DNA of 64,000 nucleotides from Aromatoleum petrolei (GTDB lineage: Bacteria; Pseudomonadota; Gammaproteobacteria; Burkholderiales; Rhodocyclaceae), in assembly GCF_017894385.1 (NCBI RefSeq), contig NZ_CP059560.1:4534501-4598500 (forward strand). The letters are read 5' to 3'. The notes beneath the pieces were generated by a model. It worked only from the letters and a program-made list of their open reading frames with translations. It made no database searches and had not been told where the DNA came from. Below are positions 9,758 to 18,592 of the stretch, piece after piece. Both the position numbers and the translations under genes were made by a program. Position 1 is the stretch's first letter, and the number at the start of each line of letters is the position of its first letter.

Positions 9758-11077
9758 ATGACCGCACTCTCATCCGTTCCGGAACTATTGGCACAACTTC
9801 AGTCCCGCGAACCCTTGCTATGGCTGAATCCACGGCTTGGGCAGCCCCTGCCGTCCTCAGCTCCGTCGACGGCGCTGATCGCGGCGGCCGAGGCTCGCCT
9901 TGCGCGCTTCGCACCGCTCATGGCGACCCTGTTTCCCGAACTGGCGTCGAGCAACGGCCACATCGAATCGCAACTGATGCCGGCCGCTGCGCTTCAAGGC
10001 GCACTGGCCGACCGGGCCGATGGCGCGTGGTTCATCAAGCGCGACGACGAGCTGCCGGTCGCCGGCTCCATCAAGGCTCGCGGCGGCTTTCATGAAGTGC
10101 TGAGCCTTGCCGAATCCATCGCGCTTGAGCACGGCCTCCTCGATGCGGCAGATGATCCGCGAGTCCTGGCCTCGTCGGCGGCGCGCGCACTCTTCTCGCA
10201 ATACTCGGTTGGCGTAGGCAGCACCGGCAACCTGGGCCTGAGCATTGGCGTGATGGCGGCTGCGCTCGGATTCGACGCCGTGGTGCACATGTCGGCGGAC
10301 GCCAAGGCGTGGAAGAAGGAGCGCCTGCGCAAACGTGGCGTGCGCGTCGTCGAGCACGAGGGCGACTACGCCGAAGCCGTGGCGGCGGGGCGGGCGCAGG
10401 CGCTGGCGGCACCGCGCAGTCATTTCGTCGACGACGAACGTTCCGCCATGCTCTTTTTCGGGTATGCCGCGGCGGCACGTCATCTGGCGCGCCAACTCGC
10501 TGCAGCGGACCGCGTCGTGGACGCCGCACACCCGCTCTTCGTCTATCTCCCCTGCGGTGTCGGCGGCGCCCCCGGCGGCATCACCTACGGGCTCAAGGCG
10601 CTGTTCGGCGAACACGTGCACTGCTTCTTCGCCGAGCCCGTCGCCTCGCCCTGCATGCTGGTGCAACTCGCCTCGGGCGGAGACGCCCCCGTATCCGTCT
10701 ACGAAATCGGCCTCGACAACCGCACCGAAGCGGACGGCCTCGCGGTCGGCCAGGCTTCGGAACTGGTCAGCCCCCTGATGGCGTCGCAACTCGCCGGGGT
10801 GTTCACCGTCCCCGACGATCAGCTCTACGTGCATCTGCTTGCGCTGAAGACCTCGATGGGCGTGGAGATCGAGCCCTCGGCCGCCGCCGGCATCGGCGGG
10901 CCGGGCTGGCTTGGCAATTCCCCCGCCGGGCAGGCGTACATGCGCGAACACGGAGTGAATATGTCTGCCGTGACGCATGTGATTTGGGCGACGGGCGGCT
11001 CACTCGTTCCATCCGAGGAGCTTCGTCGGTTTCAGGCGCGGGCCGAAACGCTGATGAACACTGTTCGACTAATCTGA
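9758..11077 (+). CDS. dsdA: D-serine dehydratase (PLP enzyme)
   Basis: DsdA deaminates D-serine to pyruvate and ammonia, detoxifying D-serine. The 439-residue protein shows the DsdA pattern: [20 protein letters not shown], in which the lysine binds [14 protein letters not shown] for the phosphate-binding loop, and [21 protein letters not shown] start at 9674 is open in frame, but the extra 28 residues match nothing typical, so I prefer ATG 9758. No dsdC-type regulator or D-serine transporter is adjacent. The convergent phosphatase gene ends 29 bases downstream and I see no clear terminator between them. Confidence 0.93.
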   Translation: MTALSSVPELLAQLQSREPLLWLNPRLGQPLPSSAPSTALIAAAEARLARFAPLMATLFPELASSNGHIESQLMPAAALQGALADRADGAWFIKRDDELPVAGSIKARGGFHEVLSLAESIALEHGLLDAADDPRVLASSAARALFSQYSVGVGSTGNLGLSIGVMAAALGFDAVVHMSADAKAWKKERLRKRGVRVVEHEGDYAEAVAAGRAQALAAPRSHFVDDERSAMLFFGYAAAARHLARQLAAADRVVDAAHPLFVYLPCGVGGAPGGITYGLKALFGEHVHCFFAEPVASPCMLVQLASGGDAPVSVYEIGLDNRTEADGLAVGQASELVSPLMASQLAGVFTVPDDQLYVHLLALKTSMGVEIEPSAAAGIGGPGWLGNSPAGQAYMREHGVNMSAVTHVIWATGGSLVPSEELRRFQARAETLMNTVRLI

Positions 11078-11106
11078 TCGTCGGCATCCCGGCCGCGCGG
11101 GCGTGC

Positions 11107-12468
11107 TCACGGGGTGCGCAGCTGCGCGGCCGGAAACTCCTTCTGCCAAAGGCGCGTGCCCGCGGCATTCCATACGGCGACGCGCAGCAAGCGCGCGCCG
11201 GCCGGCCCGGAAAACTCAAGCGTGCAGAAATTGCGCTGTGTAATCAGCGTCCCGGGAACCTCCCGCACCGGGAACGGGCGGGGATGCACGCGCGAGGTCA
11301 GCGGCGAGCAGGTCAGCTCGGTCAGCGGGTAGGTGCCGGGACGCTCGCGCTCGGTCAGGTGGGTGTAGTGGATATCGCCCGAGAGGAAGAAAACGCCGTC
11401 AATGCGCTGTGCAGCGAGCCAGTCGAGGAAGGCCGGCCGCTCCTGCGGGAAATTGTGCCAGCCCTCGCCTCCGAGTGTCTTCGGTGAGGGGCGGTCGCTG
11501 AGCATGCGGCTGCCATTGGCGACCAGCTTGAAGGTGGCGCGCGAATCGCGCAGCGCGGCCTTCAGCCACTCGAGCTGCGCCGCGCCCAACATCGTCCGCG
11601 CCGAGTCCGCGGCCGCATCGTCGTCGCGGTGGAAGCGGTCGTCGAGCAGGAACAGCTCGACATCTCCGAGCGGCACCCGGGCGAAGATGCCGGGGACGCC
11701 GGGCAGTCCGTAGCCGGGGTTCGCCCAGTAGTCCTTGAACAGCTCAAGCGTCGTCGCCTTGAGCGCGAAGTCGCGGTTGGAATTGTCCGGGCCGTAGTCG
11801 TGGTCGTCCCAGATGGCGACGTGCTGACCGGTGCGCAGCAGCCGCTGCAGCGGCGCAAAGCCGCGGGTGGCCGCCCAGCGTCGGTGCATGCGTGCTGCGG
11901 CCTCGTTTGCGGGCGCGAAGTCGTCGTCGCGGTAATAAATGCTGTCGCCCAGCCACAGCATCACGTCGGGTTGCTGCGCGGCGACGGCATCGAAGATCTC
12001 GAAGCCGCCGCCGAAGGGGTTCTGCGTGACCTCGTAAGGGGAGTCGGGGACGTAGCTGCACGAACCCGTGGCGATGAGCAAGTCGCGCGGCGCGGCCGGA
12101 TTCGCGGGCGCCGTGGTGAACGCAGGCAACTCTTCGAGTTCGACCGGGCTTCCGTCGAGCAGCACGCGGTAGGCGTAGCGGGTGGCGGCCTGCAGGCCGT
12201 CGAGTTCGACGCGCGCGGTGTGGCCGCGCTCCGGGCTCACGGTGACCGGCGCGCTGTGCCGCACCGCGTCGGGCTGACCGTGCGGCCAGTATTCGAGCTG
12301 CACCTGCGCAGGGGCGTCGGTCATCAGCCACACGCCGACGCGCGTGGCCGTCGCCGGTCCGGCCATCGGCCCGCCGGCCAGGGTGGCCGCATCGGAACCG
12401 GCCGCGTTCAGCGCGAGCAGCAGCCAGGGTAGCGCCAGACGGCGAAGGGCGAGATTACCGAAGACCAT
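11107..12468 (-). CDS. PhoD-like alkaline phosphatase/phosphodiesterase family, exported
   Basis: The 453-residue product begins with a signal peptide (MVFGNLALRRLALPWLLLAL, Ala-rich cleavage region), then a fibronectin-like N-terminal domain (GVWLMTDAPAQVQLEY). The metallophosphatase core contains GDSIYYRDDDF, WDDHDYGPDNSN and FFLSGDIHYTHL, the metal-ligand blocks of the PhoD family. It would act on phosphate esters in the periplasm. An upstream in-frame start at 12576 adds 36 residues before the signal peptide, so I chose 12468. It is transcribed divergently from the rnf operon across a 218-base gap. The exact substrate is not predictable. Confidence 0.85.
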   Translation of the reverse strand: MVFGNLALRRLALPWLLLALNAAGSDAATLAGGPMAGPATATRVGVWLMTDAPAQVQLEYWPHGQPDAVRHSAPVTVSPERGHTARVELDGLQAATRYAYRVLLDGSPVELEELPAFTTAPANPAAPRDLLIATGSCSYVPDSPYEVTQNPFGGGFEIFDAVAAQQPDVMLWLGDSIYYRDDDFAPANEAAARMHRRWAATRGFAPLQRLLRTGQHVAIWDDHDYGPDNSNRDFALKATTLELFKDYWANPGYGLPGVPGIFARVPLGDVELFLLDDRFHRDDDAAADSARTMLGAAQLEWLKAALRDSRATFKLVANGSRMLSDRPSPKTLGGEGWHNFPQERPAFLDWLAAQRIDGVFFLSGDIHYTHLTERERPGTYPLTELTCSPLTSRVHPRPFPVREVPGTLITQRNFCTLEFSGPAGARLLRVAVWNAAGTRLWQKEFPAAQLRTP

Positions 12469-12626
12469 TGTGCCGCATGCCTCAATCAAGCTCCTGCGAG
12501 TTGCGAAATCCGTATCCGATGACGGCAATTCCAGCACGCATTGCATGTGCTCCGCCAGCACGACCCGTTCGACCAAGACAAACGGTTGTCGGCCGCCGGG
12601 GACTTTCGATTTATTGCGTCACACTA

Positions 12627-12656
12627 TTGACGAAAATGAGAGGAAAAATGTATCGT
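12627..12656 (+). promoter_or_regulatory. Candidate promoter of the rnf operon
   Basis: TTGACG at 12627-12632 and TATCGT at 12651-12656 are separated by 18 bases, 31 bases upstream of the rseC-like start. This is the best sigma-70-like pair in the divergent intergenic region 12469-12686. I found no FNR-type or NifA-type site there. Confidence 0.4.
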
Positions 12657-12686
12657 TTGTAAAAGCTACTGTTGGAAGTCAAACAA

Positions 12687-13211
12687 ATGGACCAAGGCTT
12701 TCGCTCTCCTGCATGCAACGGCGACCGTGCGCTTCGCCTCGTCGAAGCCGAGGCGCGGGTGGTCGCGATCGAGGGGAACGTCGCCTGGCTTCAGCCGGAG
12801 CACCGCAGCGGTTGCGGCGCGTGTGCATCGGCCTCGCTGTGCGGCGCTGCGACGCTTGCGCGCGCTGCGGGGGGCGGCAGGGCAGGGCACCTGGCGGCCC
12901 GCTGTGTTCCCGTTGCCGCCGACCGGCTTGCCGTGGGTGACCGGATCATCCTTGGTCTGCGCGACGATGCGCTCGCGCGCGCGGCGCTGACCGCGTATGC
13001 GCTACCGTTGGCAGTCATGTTGGGCGCGGCACTTGTGGCGGAAACGGCAGGGGGCGGCGAATCGATGATCGCCCTTGCGATGGCGGGCGGGCTGGGGGTC
13101 GGCCTTGCTCTGGCGCGGTGGGCGGGCGCGCGGGCGGCAGAGGGGCCGCGGGTGCTGCGCCACGCGGGCGCGCTTTCCGGTAATTCCGGCAGCCGGGAGG
13201 GCGCGGCATGA
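12687..13211 (+). CDS. RseC/MucC-family membrane protein heading the rnf operon
   Basis: The 174-residue protein has an N-terminal cysteine-rich domain ([18 protein letters not shown]) followed by two hydrophobic helices (about residues 95-115 and 120-140). This is the layout of RseC, which takes part with Rsx/Rnf in reducing SoxR in enterics and is often linked to rnf operons. The start at ATG 12687 has GGAAG 8 bases upstream; a TTG at 12672 is less likely. The stop overlaps the rnfA start by 4 bases, so expression is translationally coupled. A redox accessory role for Rnf is inference from family and position. Confidence 0.75.
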   Translation: MDQGFRSPACNGDRALRLVEAEARVVAIEGNVAWLQPEHRSGCGACASASLCGAATLARAAGGGRAGHLAARCVPVAADRLAVGDRIILGLRDDALARAALTAYALPLAVMLGAALVAETAGGGESMIALAMAGGLGVGLALARWAGARAAEGPRVLRHAGALSGNSGSREGAA

Positions 13212-13789
13212 ACGAATACCTGCTGCTTCTCCTGTCGACCGCACTCATCAACAACGTGGTGCTGGTGAAGTTCCTCGGCCTGTGTCCGACGATGGGGGTT
13301 TCGAAGAGCGTCGATGCCGCGCTCGGGATGGGGCTCGCGACGACTTTCGTGATCACGCTTGCCGCGGCCGCGAGCTGGATGCTCGAGCACTGGCTGCTGG
13401 CACCGTTCGATCTCGGCTTCCTGCGCATCCTCAGCTTCATCCTCGTCATCGCCGCCGCGGTGCAGTTCACCGAGATGGCAATCCGCAAGACGAGTCCGGC
13501 GCTGTACGAGAGCCTCGGTATCTACCTGCCACTGATCACGACGAACTGCGCGGTGCTGGGTGTCGCGCTGCTGAACGTGCAGCAGGGCTACGGCTTCCTC
13601 AAGAGCGTGCTGTTCGGCTTCGGCTCGGCGCTCGGTTTCACGATCGTGCTGCTCATCTTCGCCGGACTGCGCGAACGCCTCGCGCTCGCAACGGTGCCGG
13701 CTGCTTTCTCGGGGGCGCCGGCGGCCTTCATCACGATCAGCCTGTTGAGCCTCGCCTTCATGGGCTTTTCCGGACTCATCCCCGCCTGA
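13208..13789 (+). CDS. rnfA: Ion-translocating oxidoreductase complex subunit A
   Basis: RnfA is one of the two homologous six-helix membrane subunits that carry electrons across the inner membrane in the ferredoxin:NAD+ oxidoreductase (Rnf). The 193 residues are almost entirely hydrophobic and contain the two inverted half-motifs with the cluster cysteine: [20 protein letters not shown] and [14 protein letters not shown]. The length is normal. The start overlaps the upstream gene (ATGA), and rnfB follows after 12 bases. Confidence 0.95.
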   Translation: MNEYLLLLLSTALINNVVLVKFLGLCPTMGVSKSVDAALGMGLATTFVITLAAAASWMLEHWLLAPFDLGFLRILSFILVIAAAVQFTEMAIRKTSPALYESLGIYLPLITTNCAVLGVALLNVQQGYGFLKSVLFGFGSALGFTIVLLIFAGLRERLALATVPAAFSGAPAAFITISLLSLAFMGFSGLIPA

Positions 13790-13801
13790 GGAGATCACAT
13801 C

Positions 13802-14332
13802 ATGCTTGCCGCCGTCCTCAGTCTCACGATCCTCGGTGCGGTGCTTGGCGCCGTGCTCGGTATCGCCAACCGCTTCTTCCATGTGGAGGGCAATCCGCTC
13901 GTCGAGGAGATCGAGGCGCTGATGCCCGGCTCGAACTGCGGCCAGTGCGGCTTTCCCGGCTGTGCCGGTGCCGCTGCGGCGATCGCGGCGGGCGAGGCTT
14001 CGCCGGCCTGCTGCCCGCCCGGCGGGCGCTCGCTGGCGGTGACCATCGCGCAGCGCCTGGGCGTGAGCGTCGAGCTTGGCGGCGCGGACGATCCGGGGCC
14101 GCTGGTTGCGGACATCGACGAGTCGATCTGCATCGGGTGCACGCGCTGCATCCGCGCTTGCCCGACTGACGCGATCCTGGGCGGGCCCAAGCAGATCCAC
14201 AACGTGCTGCGCGACGCCTGCAGCGGCTGCGCGCAATGCATCGACCAATGCCCGACCGAGGCGATGGTGATGCAGCCCGTGCCGGTCACGCTGCAGCAGT
14301 GGTTCTGGCCGAAACCGGCGTTGCAGGGCTGA
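13802..14332 (+). CDS. rnfB: Rnf complex iron-sulfur subunit B
   Basis: RnfB accepts electrons from ferredoxin at the membrane. In its 176 residues I see an N-terminal anchor helix (1-24), the four-cysteine motif with NCGQCGFPGCAGAA and a later cysteine, and two ferredoxin-type [4Fe-4S] motifs, CIGCTRCIRACP and CSGCAQCIDQCP. The end, LQQWFWPKP, is typical of the Rnf/Rsx type. Length and motif set are complete, so I expect a working subunit. Confidence 0.95.
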   Translation: MLAAVLSLTILGAVLGAVLGIANRFFHVEGNPLVEEIEALMPGSNCGQCGFPGCAGAAAAIAAGEASPACCPPGGRSLAVTIAQRLGVSVELGGADDPGPLVADIDESICIGCTRCIRACPTDAILGGPKQIHNVLRDACSGCAQCIDQCPTEAMVMQPVPVTLQQWFWPKPALQG

Positions 14333-14345
14333 GGAGGGGACGGAC

Positions 14346-15884
14346 ATGGGTATTCTCGATCGATTCCTGCGCGCGGCGCATTTCAGCGGTGGTGTGCATC
14401 CCGACGACCACAAGCGTCCGGCCGCGGACGCGCCGCTGCGGGTGATGCCGCCGCCGGCCCGCGTGTACGTGCCGCTGGTGCAGCACATCGGCAGCCCCGC
14501 GCGCGCCGTCGTCGCCGTCGGCGATCTCGTGAAAATGGGACAGCGTATCGGCGAGCCGCAGGGGGCCGTGTCGGCAGCGATCCATGCGTCGACGTCGGGG
14601 CGCGTGGTCGCGATCGGCGACATCGTCGCGCCGCATCCGTCCGGCTTGCCGGTGCGGGGGATCACGATCGAAAGCGATTGCCGCGACGAGTGGTGCGAAC
14701 TGGAAGCCTGCGACGATCCGTTCGCGCTCGACCCGGCGGAGATCGGCCGGCGCGTGGCGCAGGCGGGCGTGGTCGGATTGGGCGGCGCCGCGTTTCCGTC
14801 GGCGGTGAAGCTCTCGGGCGGGCTCGGCGCGCGCGTCGAGCTGTTGATCATCAACGCGAGCGAGTGCGAGCCCTTCCTGTCCTGCGACGATCGCCTGATG
14901 CGCGACCGTGCCGCGGAGGCCGTCGATGGCATCGCGATCATGCTGCACGCGACGGGCGCGCGCGAGGCGCGGATCGGCATCGAGGACAACAAGCCGGAAG
15001 CGATCGCGGCGATGCGGGCGGCCGTGGCCGGGCAGGCGCGCATCCGCGTCGAGGTGATTCCGACGCGCTATCCGATGGGCTCGGAAAAGCATCTCATCCT
15101 CGTGCTGACCGGGCGCGAGGTGCCGGCCGAGGGGCGTCCGTCCGACATCGGCGTCGTCGTGCATAACGTCGGTACCGCGGTGGCGGTGCGGAACGCAGTC
15201 CGGTTCGGGCGTCCGCTGGTGTCGCGCATCGTCACGTTGAATGGCGCCTGCGTGCGCGAGCCGGGGAACGTCGAAGTACCCATCGGCACGCTCGCCGGAG
15301 AGGTGCTCGCCTTCTGCGGCGGCATGCGCGGCGACCACGATGGCCCTGCGCGCCTGCTGCTGGGCGGACCGATGACCGGCATGCAGGTGCCGACGCTCGA
15401 AGTCCCGGTGATCAAGGGCACGGGCGGAATCCTGGTGCTCGATGCTGCGGAGGTCGGGGAGGGCGACGGCGGTCCGTGCATCCGCTGCGGCGATTGCATG
15501 CGCGCCTGCCCGGTCGGCCTGCTGCCGCTGGAGATCGCCGCGCGGGTGCGTGCGGGCGAGGTCGACAAGGCCGCGGGCTTCGGCCTCGCGGACTGCATCG
15601 CCTGCGGATGCTGCGCCTATGTGTGTCCCTCGCGCATCCCGCTCGTGCAGTATTTCCACCATGCGAAGGGGGAACTCGCGGCGCGGGCGCGCGGCACGCA
15701 GCGCAATGAGACGATCCGCACCCTCACGCGGGCGAAGGCGGACCGGATCGAGCGCGACGAACGCGAGAAGGCCGAGGCGCTCGCCCGGCGCACGGCCGCA
15801 TCCCTGGCGGCCGCATCCGAGGCGTCCGCGGCCGTGGAGAAGGCAGCCGCCGGCACGAACGAGGAATCCGGAGCCTGCGCATGA
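14346..15884 (+). CDS. rnfC: Rnf complex NADH-binding subunit C
   Basis: RnfC holds NADH, FMN and two [4Fe-4S] clusters. The 512-residue protein has the Nqo1-like core (GLGGAAFPSAVKL, NASECEPFLSCDDRLM, YPMGSEKHLI) and the cluster motifs CIRCGDCMRACP and CIACGCCAYVCP near residues 380-430. A charged, Ala/Glu-rich tail of about 60 residues follows, shorter than the long repeat tails of enteric RsxC. The stop overlaps the rnfD start by 4 bases. The clusters face the cytoplasm, where ferredoxin-derived electrons exchange with NAD(H). Confidence 0.95.
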   Translation: MGILDRFLRAAHFSGGVHPDDHKRPAADAPLRVMPPPARVYVPLVQHIGSPARAVVAVGDLVKMGQRIGEPQGAVSAAIHASTSGRVVAIGDIVAPHPSGLPVRGITIESDCRDEWCELEACDDPFALDPAEIGRRVAQAGVVGLGGAAFPSAVKLSGGLGARVELLIINASECEPFLSCDDRLMRDRAAEAVDGIAIMLHATGAREARIGIEDNKPEAIAAMRAAVAGQARIRVEVIPTRYPMGSEKHLILVLTGREVPAEGRPSDIGVVVHNVGTAVAVRNAVRFGRPLVSRIVTLNGACVREPGNVEVPIGTLAGEVLAFCGGMRGDHDGPARLLLGGPMTGMQVPTLEVPVIKGTGGILVLDAAEVGEGDGGPCIRCGDCMRACPVGLLPLEIAARVRAGEVDKAAGFGLADCIACGCCAYVCPSRIPLVQYFHHAKGELAARARGTQRNETIRTLTRAKADRIERDEREKAEALARRTAASLAAASEASAAVEKAAAGTNEESGACA

Positions 15885-16966
15885 GCGGCCGCGAACTTTT
15901 CATGGCCGCGCCGGCTCCGCATGCGCATGTCGGGGCCGACGTCGGGCGCACGATGCGCCGCGTGCAACTCGCGCTGCTGCCCGCCACCCTGTTCGGGTTC
16001 TGGATTTTCGGCTGGCCGGCGGTGAATCTGTTCGTGATCACGGTCGGGGCTTCGCTGCTCACGGAAGTCTTCTGCGAGCGCCTGCGCGGCTGCGAGAGCC
16101 GGTTGTGGGACGGTTCGGCACTGCTCACCGGCTGGCTGCTCGCGCTCTCCCTGCCGCCGTGGGCGCCGGCCTGGATCGGCGCGCTCGGCGGCTTCATCGC
16201 CATCGCCATCGGCAAGCAGGTGTACGGCGGGCTCGGGCAGAATCTCTTCAATCCGGCGATGGTGGCGCGCGTGGCGCTGCTCGTGTCCTTTCCGGTGGTG
16301 ATGACGCATTGGGTGGCGCCGCTGCCGCTGGGGTCGGAGGGCGCGCCGGGTTTCATAGAAGGGCTGCGCATCACGCTCGGGGTGGTGCCAGTGCCCGATG
16401 CGGTGACCTCGGCCTCGCTCCTCGGCCATGCCAAGACCGAGCTGTCGCGGGGCATGGATCTCGCGCAGGCGCTCGACGCGGCCGGCGGCACGCTTTCGGC
16501 ATGGCACGGTGCCCGTCCGGGCAGCCTCGGCGAGACCGGTGCCTTGCTGCTGCTTCTGGGCGGACTCTACCTGCTGGTGCGCGGCGTGATCCGCTGGCAC
16601 ATCCCAGTCGCCGTATTCGCGGGACTCGCGCTGCCTGCCGCGGTGGCGCACGCGATCGATCCGAGCCACTACCTTCCCGCCACGACGCATCTCGCCTCAG
16701 GCGCCGTCGTGCTGGGCGCCTTCTTCATCGCGACCGACTACGTCACGTCGCCGAATACGGCCTCCGGGCAGCTGCTCTACGGACTGGGCATCGGTCTGCT
16801 GACCTGGATCATCCGCAGCTGGGGGGGCTATCCGGAAGGGATCGCCTTCGCGGTGCTGCTGTTCAATGCGCTGACGCCGGTCATCGACCGCTACTGCCGG
16901 CCGCGGATCATGGGGCGGACGCGGCGCGGTGCGCCGATCCGGGCCACGCAAGGGAGTGCCGAATGA
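15881..16966 (+). CDS. rnfD: Rnf complex membrane subunit D
   Basis: RnfD is a polytopic subunit carrying covalently bound FMN. The 361-residue protein shows the family block GKQVYGGLGQNLFNPAMVARVALL and the C-terminal TDYVTSPNTASGQLLYGLGIG. The expected flavin-attachment region reads DAVTSASLL (residues 173-181), so a serine (Ser179) sits where the family usually has threonine. The D-x-x-T-x-A-S arrangement still resembles an ApbE flavin-transferase site. It overlaps rnfC and rnfG by 4 bases each. Confidence 0.94.
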   Translation: MSGRELFMAAPAPHAHVGADVGRTMRRVQLALLPATLFGFWIFGWPAVNLFVITVGASLLTEVFCERLRGCESRLWDGSALLTGWLLALSLPPWAPAWIGALGGFIAIAIGKQVYGGLGQNLFNPAMVARVALLVSFPVVMTHWVAPLPLGSEGAPGFIEGLRITLGVVPVPDAVTSASLLGHAKTELSRGMDLAQALDAAGGTLSAWHGARPGSLGETGALLLLLGGLYLLVRGVIRWHIPVAVFAGLALPAAVAHAIDPSHYLPATTHLASGAVVLGAFFIATDYVTSPNTASGQLLYGLGIGLLTWIIRSWGGYPEGIAFAVLLFNALTPVIDRYCRPRIMGRTRRGAPIRATQGSAE

Positions 16967-17598
16967 CTGCTCCGGAGACACCGCGCGGTATCGCCGCGAT
17001 CCGCGAGCGGCTCGGCTATCAGCCCGTCCTGCTCGCCGTGGCAGCCCTGCTGGCGGGTGCTGCGCTGACGTGGGCGCATGGCGCGACGAAGGCGCCCATT
17101 GCGGCCGCCGAAGCGAGCGACCTGCGTACCACGCTCGCGCAGGTCATGCCCGAGGGTTTCGCCGACAACGACCTGTTGGCGGACGTGGTCGAGGTCGACG
17201 GCGCGCGCGGGCCGGTGCGGGTGCACGTCGCCCGGCGCGCGGGCGCTCCGGTCGGCGCGGTCTTCCGCATGGCGGAGCGCGGCTACGCCGGCGAGGTGGC
17301 GCTGCTGATGGCCGTCGATGCGGACGGGCGCGTACTCGGCGTGCGCGTGCTGAAGCATGCCGAGACGCCGGGACTGGGCGACAAGATCGACCGCGCGAAG
17401 TCGGCGTGGATCGACGGTTTCACCGGCAAGTCGCTCGCCGAGCCGACGCCGGCGCAGTGGGCGGTGAAGAAGGACGGGGGCGTGTTCGACGCCTTCGCCG
17501 GCGCCACGATCACGCCGCGCGCGGTGGTGAAGGCGGTCCGCGCCGGGCTGGAATTCTTCTCGGCGCAGCGCGCCGAAATCCTGGGAGGTCGCTCATGA
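16963..17598 (+). CDS. rnfG: Rnf complex FMN-binding subunit G
   Basis: RnfG is a single-span periplasmic subunit with covalent FMN. The 211-residue protein has one N-terminal membrane helix (about 20-40, LLAVAALLAGAALTW) and the flavinylation motif DAFAGATITPRAVV, where the threonine carries FMN. The segment AETPGLGDKI is also family-typical. It starts inside the rnfD stop (ATGA) and its own stop overlaps rnfE in the same way, so the three genes are translationally coupled. Confidence 0.94.
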   Translation: MTAPETPRGIAAIRERLGYQPVLLAVAALLAGAALTWAHGATKAPIAAAEASDLRTTLAQVMPEGFADNDLLADVVEVDGARGPVRVHVARRAGAPVGAVFRMAERGYAGEVALLMAVDADGRVLGVRVLKHAETPGLGDKIDRAKSAWIDGFTGKSLAEPTPAQWAVKKDGGVFDAFAGATITPRAVVKAVRAGLEFFSAQRAEILGGRS

Positions 17599-18260
17599 GT
17601 CACGCACGCATCCTGCGCGAGGGGTTGTGGGGGAACAACGTCGTGTTCTCCCAGATGCTCGCGCTGTGCCCGACCATGGCGGTGACGACCACCGGCACCA
17701 ATGCCCTCGCGATGGGGCTGGCGACGACCGCGGTGCTGGTGGTGTCGAACATGCTCGTTTCGATGATCCGCAACGTCGTCAGCACGCAGGTGCGCATCCC
17801 GGTCTTCGTCGTGCTGATCGCGACGCTGGTGACGATCGTCGATCTGGCGCTGAACGCGTGGGCGCACGAGTTGTACAAGGTGCTGGGACTCTTCATCGCG
17901 CTGATCGTCGTCAACTGCGCGATCCTCGGGCGCGCGGAGGCGTTCGCGAGCAAGAACGGCGTCGCTGCTTCGGCCGTCGATGGCCTGGCGACCGGGCTCG
18001 GCTTTACGCTGGCCCTGACGGTGATCGGCCTGATCCGCGAGCTGTTCGGCGCCGGGACGCTGTTCGCGCAGGCGAGCCTGCTGCTCGGGCCGAGCTTCGC
18101 GTTCCTCGAGATGCGTGTGCCGGCCTATGAGGGTGCCTTGCTGATGATCCTGCCGCCCGGCGGTTTCGCCGTGCTCGGCTTGCTGCTCGCGGCGAAGCGC
18201 GTGTTCGAGGGGCGGCGGCGTGCGGACGCGGCAGCGTCCGTGTCCGTGGCGACAAGCTGA
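17595..18260 (+). CDS. rnfE: Rnf complex membrane subunit E
   Basis: RnfE is the partner of RnfA in the membrane core. The 221 residues start with LREGLWGNNVVFSQMLALCPTMAVT and contain LIVVNCAILGRAEAF, the two half-motifs with the cysteines of the shared cluster. Six hydrophobic segments are visible. The start at 17595 overlaps the rnfG stop. The end (EGRRRADAAAS) is a short charged tail. Confidence 0.94.
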   Translation: MSHARILREGLWGNNVVFSQMLALCPTMAVTTTGTNALAMGLATTAVLVVSNMLVSMIRNVVSTQVRIPVFVVLIATLVTIVDLALNAWAHELYKVLGLFIALIVVNCAILGRAEAFASKNGVAASAVDGLATGLGFTLALTVIGLIRELFGAGTLFAQASLLLGPSFAFLEMRVPAYEGALLMILPPGGFAVLGLLLAAKRVFEGRRRADAAASVSVATS

Positions 18261-18272
18261 GGGAGGTCGTCG

Positions 18273-18566
18273 ATGCAGATCGTGGTCGCTTATTCCGAGC
18301 CGGGGCAGCAGGTATCGCTGAAGGTCGAGCTGCCCGAAGGCAGCAGCGTGCAGGCTGCCATCGAACGTTCGGGCGTTCTCGGGCTCTTCCCGCACATCGA
18401 CCTGACGAAGCAGAAGGTCGGCGTCTACGCGCGCGTCGTCAAGCTCGACGCCGCCCTCAAGGACGGCGACCGGGTCGAGATCTACCGTCCGATCATCTGC
18501 GATCCGAAAGCCGTGCCAACGCGCAAGTCGCGCAACAACGCGGAAGCGTCGGCAAGCGAGGCCTGA
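18273..18566 (+). CDS. rnfH: RnfH family ubiquitin-fold protein
   Basis: The 97-residue protein is a beta-grasp member of the RnfH family (start MQIVVAYSEPGQQVSLKVEL, then GDRVEIYRPIICDPK). Some rnf operons carry it as the last gene; its molecular role is not settled. A GGGAGG ribosome site lies at 18260-18265. The operon appears to end here: the next gene is convergent and only 26 bases away. I see no clear terminator. Confidence 0.88.
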   Translation: MQIVVAYSEPGQQVSLKVELPEGSSVQAAIERSGVLGLFPHIDLTKQKVGVYARVVKLDAALKDGDRVEIYRPIICDPKAVPTRKSRNNAEASASEA

Positions 18567-18592
18567 GCGGCGGGCTGTCGATCCCCCGGGTT

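Noticed and set aside
12791..15043. 750-codon minus-strand open frame across rnf genes
   Set aside because: Shadow of the GC-rich rnfA-rnfC region; low-complexity Arg/Ser/Ala composition, and the plus-strand genes have full family motifs.
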